Shown here: piece by piece, positions 8,518 to 18,726 of the stretch
How the letters are laid out: every line of letters begins with the position of its first letter
How positions within the stretch are numbered: the first letter of the stretch is position 1
NCBI RefSeq assembly: GCF_030815255.1
Contig: NZ_JAUSWN010000011.1
Span: 1-64,000 of the forward strand
From: Hathewaya limosa
GTDB lineage: Bacteria; Bacillota; Clostridia; Clostridiales; Clostridiaceae
Reading direction: 5' to 3'
Length of the DNA stretch: 64,000 bases
The notes under the pieces: model-generated
The model's database searches: none
Seen by the model: the letters and a program-made list of their open reading frames with translations, nothing else
What the model was told of the DNA's origin: nothing
Program-made: the position numbers and the translations under genes

Positions 8518-10530
8518 TCATATTATTTTAATGCCCTTATCTTGTGATACTTTAAAATTATAATGATACATAGTTTTATTTTTGCTATCAAATCGATAAC
8601 AATGAGTTAATTTAGTATAACTATCACACGTAACACTCAATATTTCATTTAACCTTGAATAAAAATTACTTACTTGCATTGTTGGATACACTGTTAATAA
8701 ACTTATATTATAATTATCAGATCGGTATGGATCAGAAAAATATAAATAGTTATTACTATCGTACTTGAGTAATTTAGAAAAATTTGAACTAGATTTTCTC
8801 ATATTAATTGTGTGTCCGTCAGAATCAAGTTTACAAATTAATCCATTCTCATATTGAGTATATAAAATAAATTTACCATCAGCGTCGTATACAACATCAT
8901 TTGAATCAGGACACGTAGTAGCAGCATGTTTTTTAAGATTAGTACCATCATCATTAAAAGTTACAACAAGTTTATTAGCATCAAACCCAATCCAACCATC
9001 GTTCGTTTTTCCAATTATAAAATTGACGTCACGTAAATCAAAAGAATATAATTTATTATCTAAATCATATGCGTGAAGTTTATTATCATATTTTACAAAG
9101 TATTTTCCACCCCACTCAATACTATGACTAGGATTAAATGCAAGTTCTAACGGCGTAGAAGTTGAGATTAACTGCTTTGAAGAATTGTTACCATATATTA
9201 AATGCATTGATTTAAAACCAGAATATCTACCACTTTCAATACATATTATTTTGTCATTAAAATATGTTATTATTTCTTTGACATCCACCTCAACGTTAAT
9301 AGTTTTTATTTGCTCAAATGTGTGAACATTGAAAACTTTCAAAGATTTTCCCGAAAGAATTACTGCATTTTTAAAGTCATTACTTATAAATGCACTTTCT
9401 TCAAAAAAACCTCTTAAAATATTAATTTTATCATTTGGAATTACATCACCAGTAGAATAACCAGTTTTAATTTTTCCTATGGAATTTTTTAAATCATTAA
9501 AACTCGGGTTCGTGCATACACTAACTTTATTATCTTTGTCGATAATAGCTTGACGCAATAACTTTTTACCATTATCGACACTTGTAAAAACCTCTTTTAA
9601 CGCCCCCTCAACATCATTCGAACTAAACAAGTTGTCAGCATCTTTTATAGTAACTTTTGCCGCAGTTAGTTCAATTTTATCTATTTTTTTATCAGTATTT
9701 TCAATGCTCACTTTTAGATTATCAATTTCTTTTTTATTATCTTTAACTTCTTCTTTTGTTGCTGAAATTTCATTTAATAAATTAGTGGCAACATCACCCT
9801 TTAACTTTTCTTTAAGAGCATTAAACCATTTTTTAAATTCTTTATTATTAGTATCATAAAAGTTGTTTAACTTATCTAAAAAGCTTTGCGTATTTTGTGT
9901 TATCCATGTTTCAAATTCCTTCTTTTTTTTATCTGTCCAAGTGTCTATATTTTTATCAAATTCACTTTGTTTATTAGAGTACCAACTTTGAAATTGATTA
10001 AAAATAACAGTAGAATCTATCTGATCTACTGTAGTATGCACTAATCCACATAGTTCTTTGTTAAATCTTAAATCTGTAATATCTGTTTGAGTAATTTTTA
10101 TTGTTCCAGCATTTACTTGTATATCAGCTAATGCTAATTCGTACATATCTGAATTTCTAGTTAAACTTGGTGAATTAGCTTTACTATTATATTCACCTTT
10201 TTTTATATATGATCTTATTTCTCTCTTTAAAAAATCTAATCTTAATACAAGTCTATCTATTCTATTAAGTACACCATCTGCAGGTTCTAAAATAAATATA
10301 CGATCATTTGTATTTTCGTATTTATATCCATTTATCCATGCTTTACCTTCTTTAATTCTAACTTGCATATCGTTATCTATAGCTACTACTTGTAGCTTAG
10401 TTGTTGGATTTGGGAATATACCATTTCCAATGAAAGTAGAAAAATAGTCTGCAAAATCTTCAGCTAAATAAGACCTATCTGGTACACCTTCGTTGCTTAT
10501 TACCGCATTGAAAAATCCACTCTTCTCCAT
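8518..10530 (-). CDS. Baseplate/tail fibre protein, likely receptor binding
   Basis: The 670-residue product starts with a conserved phage baseplate segment (about 1-160: MEKSGFFNAVISNEGVPDR, ADYFSTFIGNGIF, RIKEGKAWINGY, RLDFLKREI). A long coiled-coil stalk follows (about 180-300, with WYSNKQSEFDKNIDTW-like repeats). The C-terminal domain (about 370-670) is rich in short beta repeats ending in polar loops (KLYSFDLRDV, GKFILYTQYENG) and could form a beta-propeller. The layout fits an adhesin that reads the host surface. It is probably the main host-range determinant. Confidence 0.8.
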   Translation of the reverse strand: MEKSGFFNAVISNEGVPDRSYLAEDFADYFSTFIGNGIFPNPTTKLQVVAIDNDMQVRIKEGKAWINGYKYENTNDRIFILEPADGVLNRIDRLVLRLDFLKREIRSYIKKGEYNSKANSPSLTRNSDMYELALADIQVNAGTIKITQTDITDLRFNKELCGLVHTTVDQIDSTVIFNQFQSWYSNKQSEFDKNIDTWTDKKKKEFETWITQNTQSFLDKLNNFYDTNNKEFKKWFNALKEKLKGDVATNLLNEISATKEEVKDNKKEIDNLKVSIENTDKKIDKIELTAAKVTIKDADNLFSSNDVEGALKEVFTSVDNGKKLLRQAIIDKDNKVSVCTNPSFNDLKNSIGKIKTGYSTGDVIPNDKINILRGFFEESAFISNDFKNAVILSGKSLKVFNVHTFEQIKTINVEVDVKEIITYFNDKIICIESGRYSGFKSMHLIYGNNSSKQLISTSTPLELAFNPSHSIEWGGKYFVKYDNKLHAYDLDNKLYSFDLRDVNFIIGKTNDGWIGFDANKLVVTFNDDGTNLKKHAATTCPDSNDVVYDADGKFILYTQYENGLICKLDSDGHTINMRKSSSNFSKLLKYDSNNYLYFSDPYRSDNYNISLLTVYPTMQVSNFYSRLNEILSVTCDSYTKLTHCYRFDSKNKTMYHYNFKVSQDKGIKII

Positions 10531-10534
10531 ATAT

Positions 10535-11647
10535 TTACCTCGTTTTCTGTTTGATTTTATCTATTAAATTAGGAATATTATTTCCAAATATTATATTGAT
10601 TTCTAATCCTTTTTCTTCATAAATTTCCTCTATTTCTGTTATCATTGCATTTAACTGTATTTCCCATTTTTTATCTACTACTGTCACTATATCTCCTAAG
10701 TCAAAATCTTTTTTATACTTATTATTTCCATCAATATTTATCTTAGAATCAAATGTTTGTATTTCTTTATATTCCTCTAATCTCTCTTTACCTCTTTGCT
10801 TTAAAATATGTAGATACTCATCTACTGGTATAGGAATTTCTTCTGTTGTATCACCTTTTTTTATTTCCTTAGTAGCTTGTATATCTCTAGCATCTACATA
10901 TAACTCATATCTGTTAAGTCCTTTTCCTTCTTCTATAGATGTTAGTGTCCTATCTTTCCCCTCGCCTCCTCCTGCGATCAAGCAAGTATTTCTATAATTA
11001 TTTAAACTATCATAGTAATTTTGTTCTAATATATTTTCAAAATCTCTACTAAAAATACAAGGTTCTGCACCAGTATTTATAGTTCTATCAATGCCTTTAT
11101 ACACATCAAATATTATTTTCCTATTTTTTATATCCAATAAATTTCTATAACCTAATACACTTGTATTACTTATATTCTCTAGTTGTTCTAATATATTTCC
11201 AAAAGAGTTTTGATACTTAATATTCTCTGTAAAATTTTTTAAATCTCCTAAAATTAAATTAGGTATTTTTCTATTCTCATTATCTGGATTTATAGCATTA
11301 TCGTGAATAAGTTTTCGCATCAATTTTTCAGTTGTACCAGTAAAATCAATTCTATTCCAACTAATACGCCTATCTAAATAATTAGTTAGAAATTTACCTG
11401 TTAGTTGTAAATACTCTTGTCCATTATTATCTATTCTTAATTGTCTAGTTTCTATATAAGCAGCCTCAAGATCATCTTTTTTAAATATTATATTTTCTCT
11501 TTGTAAAAGTTTTAAAGTATTAGAATTTAAAGAGCAATGCAACTCAAACTGTCCTGTTTTATTATATTTTTTAATCCATATTAGAGATTTAAACGTATCT
11601 AATATACCTTTTAATTCTAAATTTCTATTTAGTATGTATAATTCCAT
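10535..11647 (-). CDS. Gp37-like siphovirus tail protein
   Basis: The 370-residue product begins MELYILNRNLELKGILDTF and matches the 'siphovirus ReqiPepy6 Gp37-like' family in length and in N-terminal features (SLIWIKKYNKTGQFELH, YLDRRISWNRIDFTG). These proteins sit between the distal tail protein and the fibre genes and act as tail-tip or baseplate hub components. It is packed within 5 bases of its neighbours, consistent with one late operon. Confidence 0.8.
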   Translation of the reverse strand: MELYILNRNLELKGILDTFKSLIWIKKYNKTGQFELHCSLNSNTLKLLQRENIIFKKDDLEAAYIETRQLRIDNNGQEYLQLTGKFLTNYLDRRISWNRIDFTGTTEKLMRKLIHDNAINPDNENRKIPNLILGDLKNFTENIKYQNSFGNILEQLENISNTSVLGYRNLLDIKNRKIIFDVYKGIDRTINTGAEPCIFSRDFENILEQNYYDSLNNYRNTCLIAGGGEGKDRTLTSIEEGKGLNRYELYVDARDIQATKEIKKGDTTEEIPIPVDEYLHILKQRGKERLEEYKEIQTFDSKINIDGNNKYKKDFDLGDIVTVVDKKWEIQLNAMITEIEEIYEEKGLEINIIFGNNIPNLIDKIKQKTR

Positions 11648-11651
11648 ACTT

Positions 11652-12518
11652 CTACACTCCCAAATAATTATTATTATAGTAAATAGTAGCTTCTAAATTA
11701 TTTAAATTTTCATCGGCATTGTATCTAAATAAATTATCTCCTACATTTAATTGCAGAAAAGTATCTCCACCACCTACAATATCTAAATAATTTACTATAT
11801 TTGTTTCAATTCCATTATTAATACTTAATATTTTCTTTTTTCCAAAATTGGTATTGATAATAATTTTTTCACCTGCAATCATAGATTTATTTATTTTTAT
11901 AAATTCTCTAGTATTTACATTAAACAAAGAAGGGTTTTTTAATGTTCCTCGTGCATAAAATTCTATTACAATACCTGTTCTAACTTGTCCTTTATTTTCT
12001 ATATTAACAATTAAAGAAGGCTCTCTGTGGCCCATGATAATACCAGCTTTAGGCATTACTAAAGGAAAATGAAAATCTCCCTTCCATAGTGCTATATTTA
12101 CCTTAGAATCAATATAGTCTTTCCAATAAGGATTAGGACATAATAAACTTATTTGAAACTTAGGTTTATTTTCTTTAGTTATTGTTGGTGCATTTTCTAC
12201 AACACACTCTATATATTTCTTTATGTTTCCGTTATCGTATATTAATTTAGCTCTTAATTTAGGATTAACTATACTTAATAACTTTTCCCTATTAATTTCT
12301 CTATTCTCTGTTATAGCACCTTGAATAACTACATTTCTATTATCCAATGTACTTCCTGTATAAGTAGAACCGTCTTGCTCCATACCTTTATTGCTATAGA
12401 TTATATTTTTTAATCCACTTATTCCATCTATATTCTGCAAGAAAAAAGGACTCCAAATAGAAAACTCAATTTGTGGCCCTCTCTCATTTTCAAATATAAA
12501 CTTTTCTTTTTTATTCAA
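11652..12518 (-). CDS. Distal tail protein (Dit-like)
   Basis: The 288-residue product fits the siphovirus 'phage tail family' component that forms the ring linking the tail tube to the tip. It has an N-terminal beta-rich part (FIFENERGPQIEFSIWSPFFLQ, GSTYTGSTLDNRNVVIQGAI) and a C-terminal galectin-like half (PSLIVNIENKGQVRTGIVIEF). Position right after the tape measure gene supports this. Confidence 0.82.
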   Translation of the reverse strand: MNKKEKFIFENERGPQIEFSIWSPFFLQNIDGISGLKNIIYSNKGMEQDGSTYTGSTLDNRNVVIQGAITENREINREKLLSIVNPKLRAKLIYDNGNIKKYIECVVENAPTITKENKPKFQISLLCPNPYWKDYIDSKVNIALWKGDFHFPLVMPKAGIIMGHREPSLIVNIENKGQVRTGIVIEFYARGTLKNPSLFNVNTREFIKINKSMIAGEKIIINTNFGKKKILSINNGIETNIVNYLDIVGGGDTFLQLNVGDNLFRYNADENLNNLEATIYYNNNYLGV

Positions 12519-12537
12519 TTACCACCACCTCAATCTT

Positions 12538-15500
12538 TTAAAAACTTAGAGATAATTCTCTTAAATTATTTTTAGTTTGTCTTGCAATTTCGCTTGGACT
12601 AGGCGTTGGAGCATAAATATTTTGAGTAACATTTATTCCATTAGTACCTCCATTAAATCCTTTTAATATAGAATTTGCAACTTTAGTAGCTACATTTTCT
12701 GCTGTTTGTTTAACTAAATCAACGCTTGCATCATGGTTAAACATTCTAGTACCACGTGGTAAATCATATAGTTCATAATTACTATTTCTGCCTGGTGCAT
12801 CATGTAAATAAGTTAGTCCGCCTTCCCAAAACTTATTACCTGTCCAGTTATGCCCTACATTCCTAGTTGTAGCGGGTTCTTCAACTTTGGATTTAATCCA
12901 TCTAACTATAGGATTATTAGTAAACCAACTTTTTAACTTATCCCAATTCGTTTTAATTTCCCCATTACTAGTATTAATATCTTTTAAAATTTCACTATTC
13001 TGTTCTCGCATTTTCCCAACAACCCCATCTTTTAATTGATTTGCTTTATCTATACTTTCCTGTTTTTGTCTATCTGCTTCCTTAATCATCTTTTCAGCTT
13101 GATCTTTAGTTATAGACTTATCTTCATCACACATCTTTCTTATTTGTGCAACTGTTTTACTGTGTTGTTGCTCTGCATTTTTTACAGATTCTTTTCTTTG
13201 TTTTTCTGCATTTTTTATTACTTCACTTGCCTGTTCAGCCGTTATCCTACTACCATAACTCTTAATTCTGCTTAATATAACTTTGCTTTCTTCTTCTGTT
13301 TTAGAAAGTTTTTTAATACCTTCAACTTTCATTTTTTCTTGAATTTCATTTATTTTTTTTTGTTCATCTAAAGTTAAAGCACGTTTTTCCTTACTAGCTT
13401 TATTTAGAATATCTTGTATTTGTTTCGTATATTTATAAGTTTGTTTTTGCTGATTTAAATGAGCTTTTTCCATGCTTTCTAATGCTTGTTTTTTGTCTTT
13501 ATCGCTCATATTTTTATTATTATCTAAGAATTTTTTAAAACTTTCTAATCTTTCTTGATATTTCTTATCTTCTCCAGCTTTTATTTGTTCTCCCATTTGT
13601 TTATATTTAGAAGTTAATTCTTTAGCTGTTTTATCTGTTATTGTAGTAGAGTTTACATATAAATTAGTTAACTGTTTTTTTGCTCCATTATTTAACGATA
13701 TAAAGCCACCAACTGCTTTCTTCGTACTATTTGCAAAGTTTATAGTTCTAGTAGTAGCTACTTGTATTTTGTTACCATATCTATCAAAAGTTGTTTGTGT
13801 TGTTTTTACTTTATTATTAAATAAATCAACACTTGGTACCGTTTCTTTAGACAAATGTTTATGTAATGCATAAGCACTTACTCCTACTGCTGCTATACCA
13901 ATTGTCCAAGGATTTAATAATAATGCACCAGCTTTTGTTACTAACCCCATAGCACTTATTCCTTTTGTAGCAATCGTTGTTGCTCCATTCACCGCAGTTG
14001 TAGCAGTTTTAGTTTTCCCTAAAAACCCAGTTAATTTAGATAAACCACCTGCTAAATTTCCAACGCCTTTAATTGTTTTGCCTATTCCACCAATAAGTGG
14101 TCCAGTTGCAATTCCAAGTGCAGCCATTTTTACAATTGTTTCTTGTGTTTTTGGACTTAATTTACTAAACTTATCAGCCATATTACTAACTTGCTTAGCT
14201 AAGTTAGTAATACTAGGTGCTACTACTTCAAATATTTTTATACCTGCACCTTCTAATGCACTTTTCATTTCAGTAATGCTACCTTTTGCATTGTTACTCA
14301 TAGTTTTAGCCATTTTATCAGTAGCACCTTTAGATGTGTCTATAGCTTTAGTAAGTTTATCAACATCCTGTGGGCTTGCATTTATAATACTTAACCAACC
14401 ACTCATAGCTTCTTTACCAAATATAGTTGACACTACATTTGCTTGAGTTGCTTTATCTAATTTTCCTAATTTCCCCCTAAGTTCTCCTATAAGTTGCCGA
14501 AATGGTTTCATCTTGCCATTTGTATTTTTAACAGTTATACCATATTTATCCATAGCAATAGCCATAGAATCTGTTGGTTTAACTAAGTTAGTAAGTCCAG
14601 TTCTAATAGCTGTTCCAGCCTTATCTGCTTTAATACCAGCATTAGCCATTAACCCTATAGCAATTGCAGTGTCTTGTACACTATAGCCTAAGGCTCCCGC
14701 AACTGGTGCTGCATATTGGAATGTTGCTCCCATCATACCAACGTTAGTATTTGCATTACTACTTGCTGATGCTAAAACATCAGAAAACACTCCCGCATCT
14801 TTAGCTTTTAAACCAAAAGCAGTTAAGGCATCTGTTACAATATCACTTGTAGTTCCAAGTTGTTCCCCAGAAGCTATAGCTAAATTTAATATAGGAGGTA
14901 GTCCATCTAACATATCTTGTGTTTTCCATCCCATGTGTTATCCTAAAGGCTTTTTATCCTATAGTTCTTATAGTTTCCTATAAGGTCGGCGTACATTTTC
15001 ACCCTCGTTATTACGTTAGGTTTTCAGATTAATCTATAACTAATCGTGTTCGGCACTCTTGGGAGAATTATATTTATTCATCTCCTACGCTCTACGGTGC
15101 TTAATAGCCTTTCGCAATCTATTAAGTTACCTCGGTGTTGACATATTTACATAAAGAAAAAAGCACGTTATTTAAAGGTTCTTAAATAATTTATTATTTT
15201 ATTTTCTCTTTCCTTGGAATAGAATTTTTGTTCTTTGTACCAAGTGTAAAAATCTTTATTGTGCTTTTGACAATTACAATTTCTACATACTGGAATTATA
15301 TTATCTTTTGTATAATTGCCACCCTTAGATAAAGGAATAAAATGGTCTTGTGTTAGATTTTTAAGTTTTCTTCCACAATAAGCACATTCACTGTTAAAAA
15401 ATTTTTTGCATATCTTCCAATCAATATTAGTAAAGTTGGAAACAACATCTTTGGATCTTTCTCTTCTTCTTTGCTCTGATATAGCATGATTTGCTTTATA

Positions 15501-17023
15501 AACATCTGGATTTTCTTTTCTGTAATTTTTATTATATTTATTTTCGCATTCTCTACATACTGTAAAAAATCCCCCATTAGGTCTTTGCCTAAATTTCTTT
15601 ATTTCCAATTTATTATTACATTTGCTACATATCTTAAAACCTAGTGTTAATTCTTTTTTAGTTCTTTCCTCTATCATGTTCTTAGTATCTGAGTACCATT
15701 CTTTTTTTCTTCTCAAATCATCCTCATGATTTTCCTTCCTGTAGATCTTTCCCTTTTTACTTGCACACTCTTTACAGTAAGGTTTAAATCCATCCCATGA
15801 AGGTTTATTTTTTGAAAAATTACTAAGTTCTAATATTCTTTTACATGTTGAACATTCTTTATATTCTATTCCATTTTTAAATACGTGTTCTTTCTTCATA
15901 TTTTCCACCTCGCCATTTCTTAATACTGTTATATCAAGTAGCGAAATATTTGTAAACTTAGTGTTCACCGATTTTGCCGAATTTTAGATGACCCGATGTT
16001 TTAAGCCATCGCCATATACTCAAGTCCTTCAGCACTTTCAGTAGCACTAAATTTAGTTTTACTTCCCATTTCTTCTGCTTTAGCTTTTAACTTTTTAAAA
16101 TCTTCCCCTGTTGTTCCACTAATAGCTTGTACTTTAGACATTTCAGCTTCAAAATCCATTCCTACTTTAGCACTAGCTATCCCAACTGCTGCTAATGGTG
16201 CCGAAACATGAGTTGTTAGTTTACTTCCTATACCTTCAATTTTTCCACCAACATTTTTAAGCCTATCCGAATGTTTTTTAAGCTCTTCACTAGCTTTTAA
16301 CCATTTATTATTGCTCTTATCTAATTCAGTATTAATTTTATTTAATTCTGCTTCTGCTTTAGTCATTGTAGTTTTAGCTTTTGCTAAGTTAGTTTCATAT
16401 CCTTGTATTTGTTTAGCATTTGTTTCTATTGCTTTTTCATTTTTTTCATATTCTTTTGTTGTTTTTTCAACTTCTTGTTTTGCTTTCTCATATGCTTTTA
16501 CTTCTTTTTCTTTACCTACAACAAGCTTTTTTTGTTCATTTTCAAGTTTATTTATTTGCTCTTTTAATTTTTTAGCTTCTACACTATTTTCACCATACTT
16601 CTTTTTTGCAACTTCATATTCTTTATTTAATTTGCTTAATTCTTCTCTATTTTTTATATAGCTTTGTAATTCTTTGCCATGTGTATCTATCACTTTTTTT
16701 AGTTCACTTTGTGCTTTGGATAAACTTTCTTTTAATTTATCTCTAGTTTTAATATTCTCTTGCATTTTAGTATTAGATTTTTCTATACTTTGTTTATATA
16801 AATCTACTTTTTTACTATGCAATTCAACTTGTTTAGATAAACTTTCTTGTACAGATTTAAGTTTTTCAGAATTTTTGCCAAAGCTCTTAATACCTTCACT
16901 AGCTAATTTAAGTTCAGCCTGATGTTTTTTCATTTCTGCATTAAGACCTTTTAATTTATCATTATAGCCAGTAGAATCTAAGACCATTTTTGCTGTTATA
17001 CGTTTCTCTGTATTACTAGCCAA
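12538..17023 (-). CDS. Tail tape measure protein, split by a group I intron
   Basis: Exon 1 is 17023-16004 (340 codons) and exon 2 is 14931-12538. Splicing at 16004/14931 joins LEYMAMA to GWKTQDMLDG and gives about 1137 residues. The start is a TTG with GGAGG 8 bases upstream. The N-terminal ~250 residues are a long coiled coil; the conserved tape measure core (MSKVQAISGTTGEDF, SATESAEGLEYMAMA, DMLDGLPPILNLA, APVAGALGYSVQDTA) follows. Hydrophobic helices lie at about 610-700 and another coiled coil before the C-terminus. The protein sets tail length and enters the tail lumen. Without splicing, translation ends at a UAA directly after the Ala codon. Confidence 0.9.
14932..16003 (-). ncRNA. Group I self-splicing intron in the tape measure gene
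   Basis: The 5' exon ends GATGGCT and pairs with the internal guide GGGTCATC (15987-15994), giving P1 with the required terminal U-G wobble. The intron ends in G at 14932. Downstream of the ORF there are strong stems: CTTAATAG/CTATTAAG (about 15109-15135) and TTATAG-GAAA-CTATAA with a GNRA loop (about 14967-14982). CGGTG near 15965 may pair with CACCG near 15131 as part of the core. The 1072-base element interrupts a reading frame that resumes exactly on removal. I could not assign the subgroup. Confidence 0.85.
15168..15899 (-). CDS. HNH homing endonuclease inside the intron
   Basis: I start the 243-residue product at MKKEHVFKNGIEYKEC, where GAGGTGG lies 5 bases upstream; the open frame runs further up into intron core sequence. 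Three zinc-knuckle units (CSTCKRILELSNF, CSKCNNKLEIKKF and their CKEC/CREC partners) precede a C-terminal HNH domain (about 190-225: CAYCGRKL, LTQDHFIPLSKGG, NIIPVCRNCN). It should cut intron-less tape measure alleles and promote intron homing. The knuckles probably help DNA binding. Confidence 0.88.
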   Translation of the reverse strand: MKKEHVFKNGIEYKECSTCKRILELSNFSKNKPSWDGFKPYCKECASKKGKIYRKENHEDDLRRKKEWYSDTKNMIEERTKKELTLGFKICSKCNNKLEIKKFRQRPNGGFFTVCRECENKYNKNYRKENPDVYKANHAISEQRRRERSKDVVSNFTNIDWKICKKFFNSECAYCGRKLKNLTQDHFIPLSKGGNYTKDNIIPVCRNCNCQKHNKDFYTWYKEQKFYSKERENKIINYLRTFK

Positions 17024-17039
17024 TTAGCTTACCTCCTTT

Positions 17040-17656
17040 CTATAAGAATGATATATCTTCAATGTTTACTTTTTTATAATTCGTATCGCTTAAAGTGTTA
17101 TTTTCATCATCACTTTTTACTTTCCAGCCATTAAATTTTATATGGGCCTTCCACATATTATATATTTCTGCATGTGTACTATCCCAAAATTCTTCTTTTG
17201 TATAATTTAAATGTACTTTAGATATATAAAATAACCAGTCAAAGTCTATTTCATAATCCTTAATAGTCCTTGGCTGGTCATTTAGTTTTTTTCAGTTTCT
17301 TCTTTATTATCATCATCATTAACACCCATATAATTCAAATATAGTTCAATTGCTATTTTTGTAATTTCTTGATATTGCTCACCTGTTATTATTTCTTCTA
17401 ATTCTTCAATATCCCACTCCTTTATAACTTCTTCATATTTATTATTTTCTTTATCTATACATTTTCTTTCTTTATCTATACAACTCTTACTTAATAATCT
17501 TAAAGCATTTGTATAAAATTGTTTTCCTTCCATAAGTCCATAAATTACTGAACCATAATTTCCATATGCTTCATCAATTTTACGAATAGTTTTATTAGTC
17601 ATTTTAAAATTATAGTCTTTATTGCCTATTTTTTGTTTTATTATTTTATCTATCAT
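17040..17656 (-). CDS. Tail assembly chaperone GT fusion by -1 frameshift
   Basis: The downstream frame 17281-17040 has no usable start. It encodes DFDWLFYISKVHLNYTKEEFW and ends NIEDISFL. The heptamer A AAA AAC (about 17285-17291) sits directly before the UAA of the upstream frame. A -1 slip there reads on as KLNDQPRTIKDYEIDFDW. This is the lambda G/GT arrangement, seen widely between the major tail and tape measure genes. The long product would help load the tape measure protein. Frameshifting is inferred from layout. Confidence 0.82.
17282..17656 (-). CDS. Tail assembly chaperone (G protein equivalent)
   Basis: The 124-residue product (MIDKIIKQKIGNKDYNFKMTN) lies between the major tail protein and the tape measure gene, the standard place for the G-type tail chaperone. 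It is acidic near the end (DDDNKEETEKN). Its last codons contain the slippery run used to make the longer form. Confidence 0.8.
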   Translation of the reverse strand: MIDKIIKQKIGNKDYNFKMTNKTIRKIDEAYGNYGSVIYGLMEGKQFYTNALRLLSKSCIDKERKCIDKENNKYEEVIKEWDIEELEEIITGEQYQEITKIAIELYLNYMGVNDDDNKEETEKN

Positions 17657-17686
17657 ATTTATACATCCTTTCCTTTATTGAAATAG

Positions 17687-17713
17687 AAAAAGGTAGAATT
17701 TAATCTACCTTTT
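17687..17713 (-). terminator. Terminator after the major tail protein gene
   Basis: AAAAGGTAGA pairs perfectly with TCTACCTTTT around a 6-base loop. It lies directly after the stop of the abundant tail tube gene, so it probably lowers expression of the genes beyond. Confidence 0.75.
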
Positions 17714-17717
17714 AAAA

Positions 17718-18311
17718 TTAATGGTGTTCTTCAACAGATTGTTTAACCGTAGGAATCATAACAGATTTAAAGAATTTTTCATCTGTTATATTATCTTCTT
17801 CATCAACTTTATAATTCCACATTTCATTATTGTGAAGTGGTGCAAAAGTTGCTTTTAACTTTTTCGCTTGAAAATTCGTTTTACCTTCTTTGCCTTTGTA
17901 ATCTTCATCACTTATTGTAAATGTACCTTTGTACAATATTCCATATCTAGCTTTTCCATTTCCTTTTATAGCTTTATAAAGCAAAGCTACCTCTGGAGCT
18001 TTGTCATTAGCACTTCTTATAATTCCACCTTCTACAGCTAATTTATGTCCTAATAAAAATGCTTCTTCTTCTTTCCTTAAATCTGTTATATTAACTTCTA
18101 CGTCTATGTTTGCTAAAGTTGTTTCACTTAACCACAACATTCCTTCTGCATAATATTCATCAGAATTCACTTTAGGCTTTAAAGCTAATTCTTTAATTCC
18201 TTCATAATATTTTGGTTCTCCAAACTTAACACCTTTTTCATCATCTTGAATTACTTCCGCTACATATAACTTTTTTAGGTCCACTATAGGAACTACTTTT
18301 TCATTATCCAT
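17718..18311 (-). CDS. Major tail (tube) protein, phi13 type
   Basis: The 197-residue product matches the phi13-family major tail protein in length and pattern (VVPIVDLKKLYVAEVIQDD, EGIKELALKPK, ARYGILYKGTFTISDEDY). It forms the tail tube. It is followed by a strong hairpin and then the chaperone genes. Confidence 0.85.
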   Translation of the reverse strand: MDNEKVVPIVDLKKLYVAEVIQDDEKGVKFGEPKYYEGIKELALKPKVNSDEYYAEGMLWLSETTLANIDVEVNITDLRKEEEAFLLGHKLAVEGGIIRSANDKAPEVALLYKAIKGNGKARYGILYKGTFTISDEDYKGKEGKTNFQAKKLKATFAPLHNNEMWNYKVDEEDNITDEKFFKSVMIPTVKQSVEEHH

Positions 18312-18353
18312 CTAATCAAATCCTTTCATTTTTTAATTTTTGCATAAAAATAA

Positions 18354-18716
18354 CTAGCTTTCGCTAGTTGGTAAACTTATATTAAATCTCATTGCCTTAT
18401 GATATAAGCCTGTATCCTTTTCGTAAAGATCAACTGCTGTATCTCTACTAAATCCATTTTGTATCATTACTTTCTTAACTGTTTCCTCACACTCTGTATA
18501 ATCTCCTATACTAAATATATCAACTTGCACTAAATACGTTGTATATTCTTCTTCCCCTTCACTATACTGGGTACCAAATTCATTAACTATTTCATATTCT
18601 AAATATAATTTTTTGTTTGGATTATTAGCATGAAGAAAATAAACTCTTTTGTCTGGTAATAAATTTAATATTTCTTTATTCTTTAATGTTTTAAGTAAAT
18701 ATTGTTTTATATTCAC
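18354..18716 (-). CDS. Tail terminator / completion protein
   Basis: The 120-residue product (MNIKQYLLKTLKN, LEYEIVNEFGTQYSEGEEEY, YLVQVDIFSIGDY) lies between the HK97 gp10-like gene and the tail tube gene. That position and the beta-rich pattern fit a tail terminator or head-tail completion protein. The exact family was not confirmed. Confidence 0.7.
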   Translation of the reverse strand: MNIKQYLLKTLKNKEILNLLPDKRVYFLHANNPNKKLYLEYEIVNEFGTQYSEGEEEYTTYLVQVDIFSIGDYTECEETVKKVMIQNGFSRDTAVDLYEKDTGLYHKAMRFNISLPTSES

Positions 18717-18726
18717 ATATAATCAC

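Noticed and set aside
15353..15577. A 74-residue minus-strand frame inside the intron HNH gene
   Set aside because: It lies in another frame over zinc-knuckle codons, with no ribosome site; the HNH frame explains the sequence.
14932..16003. Tape measure gene broken by a frameshift or assembly error
   Set aside because: Exact in-frame resumption, P1 pairing with U-G, terminal G, GNRA stem and an internal HNH gene all fit a group I intron.
14932..16003. IStron or intein
   Set aside because: There is no transposase gene, and the intervening sequence has stops in frame with the exons, so it is not a protein intron.
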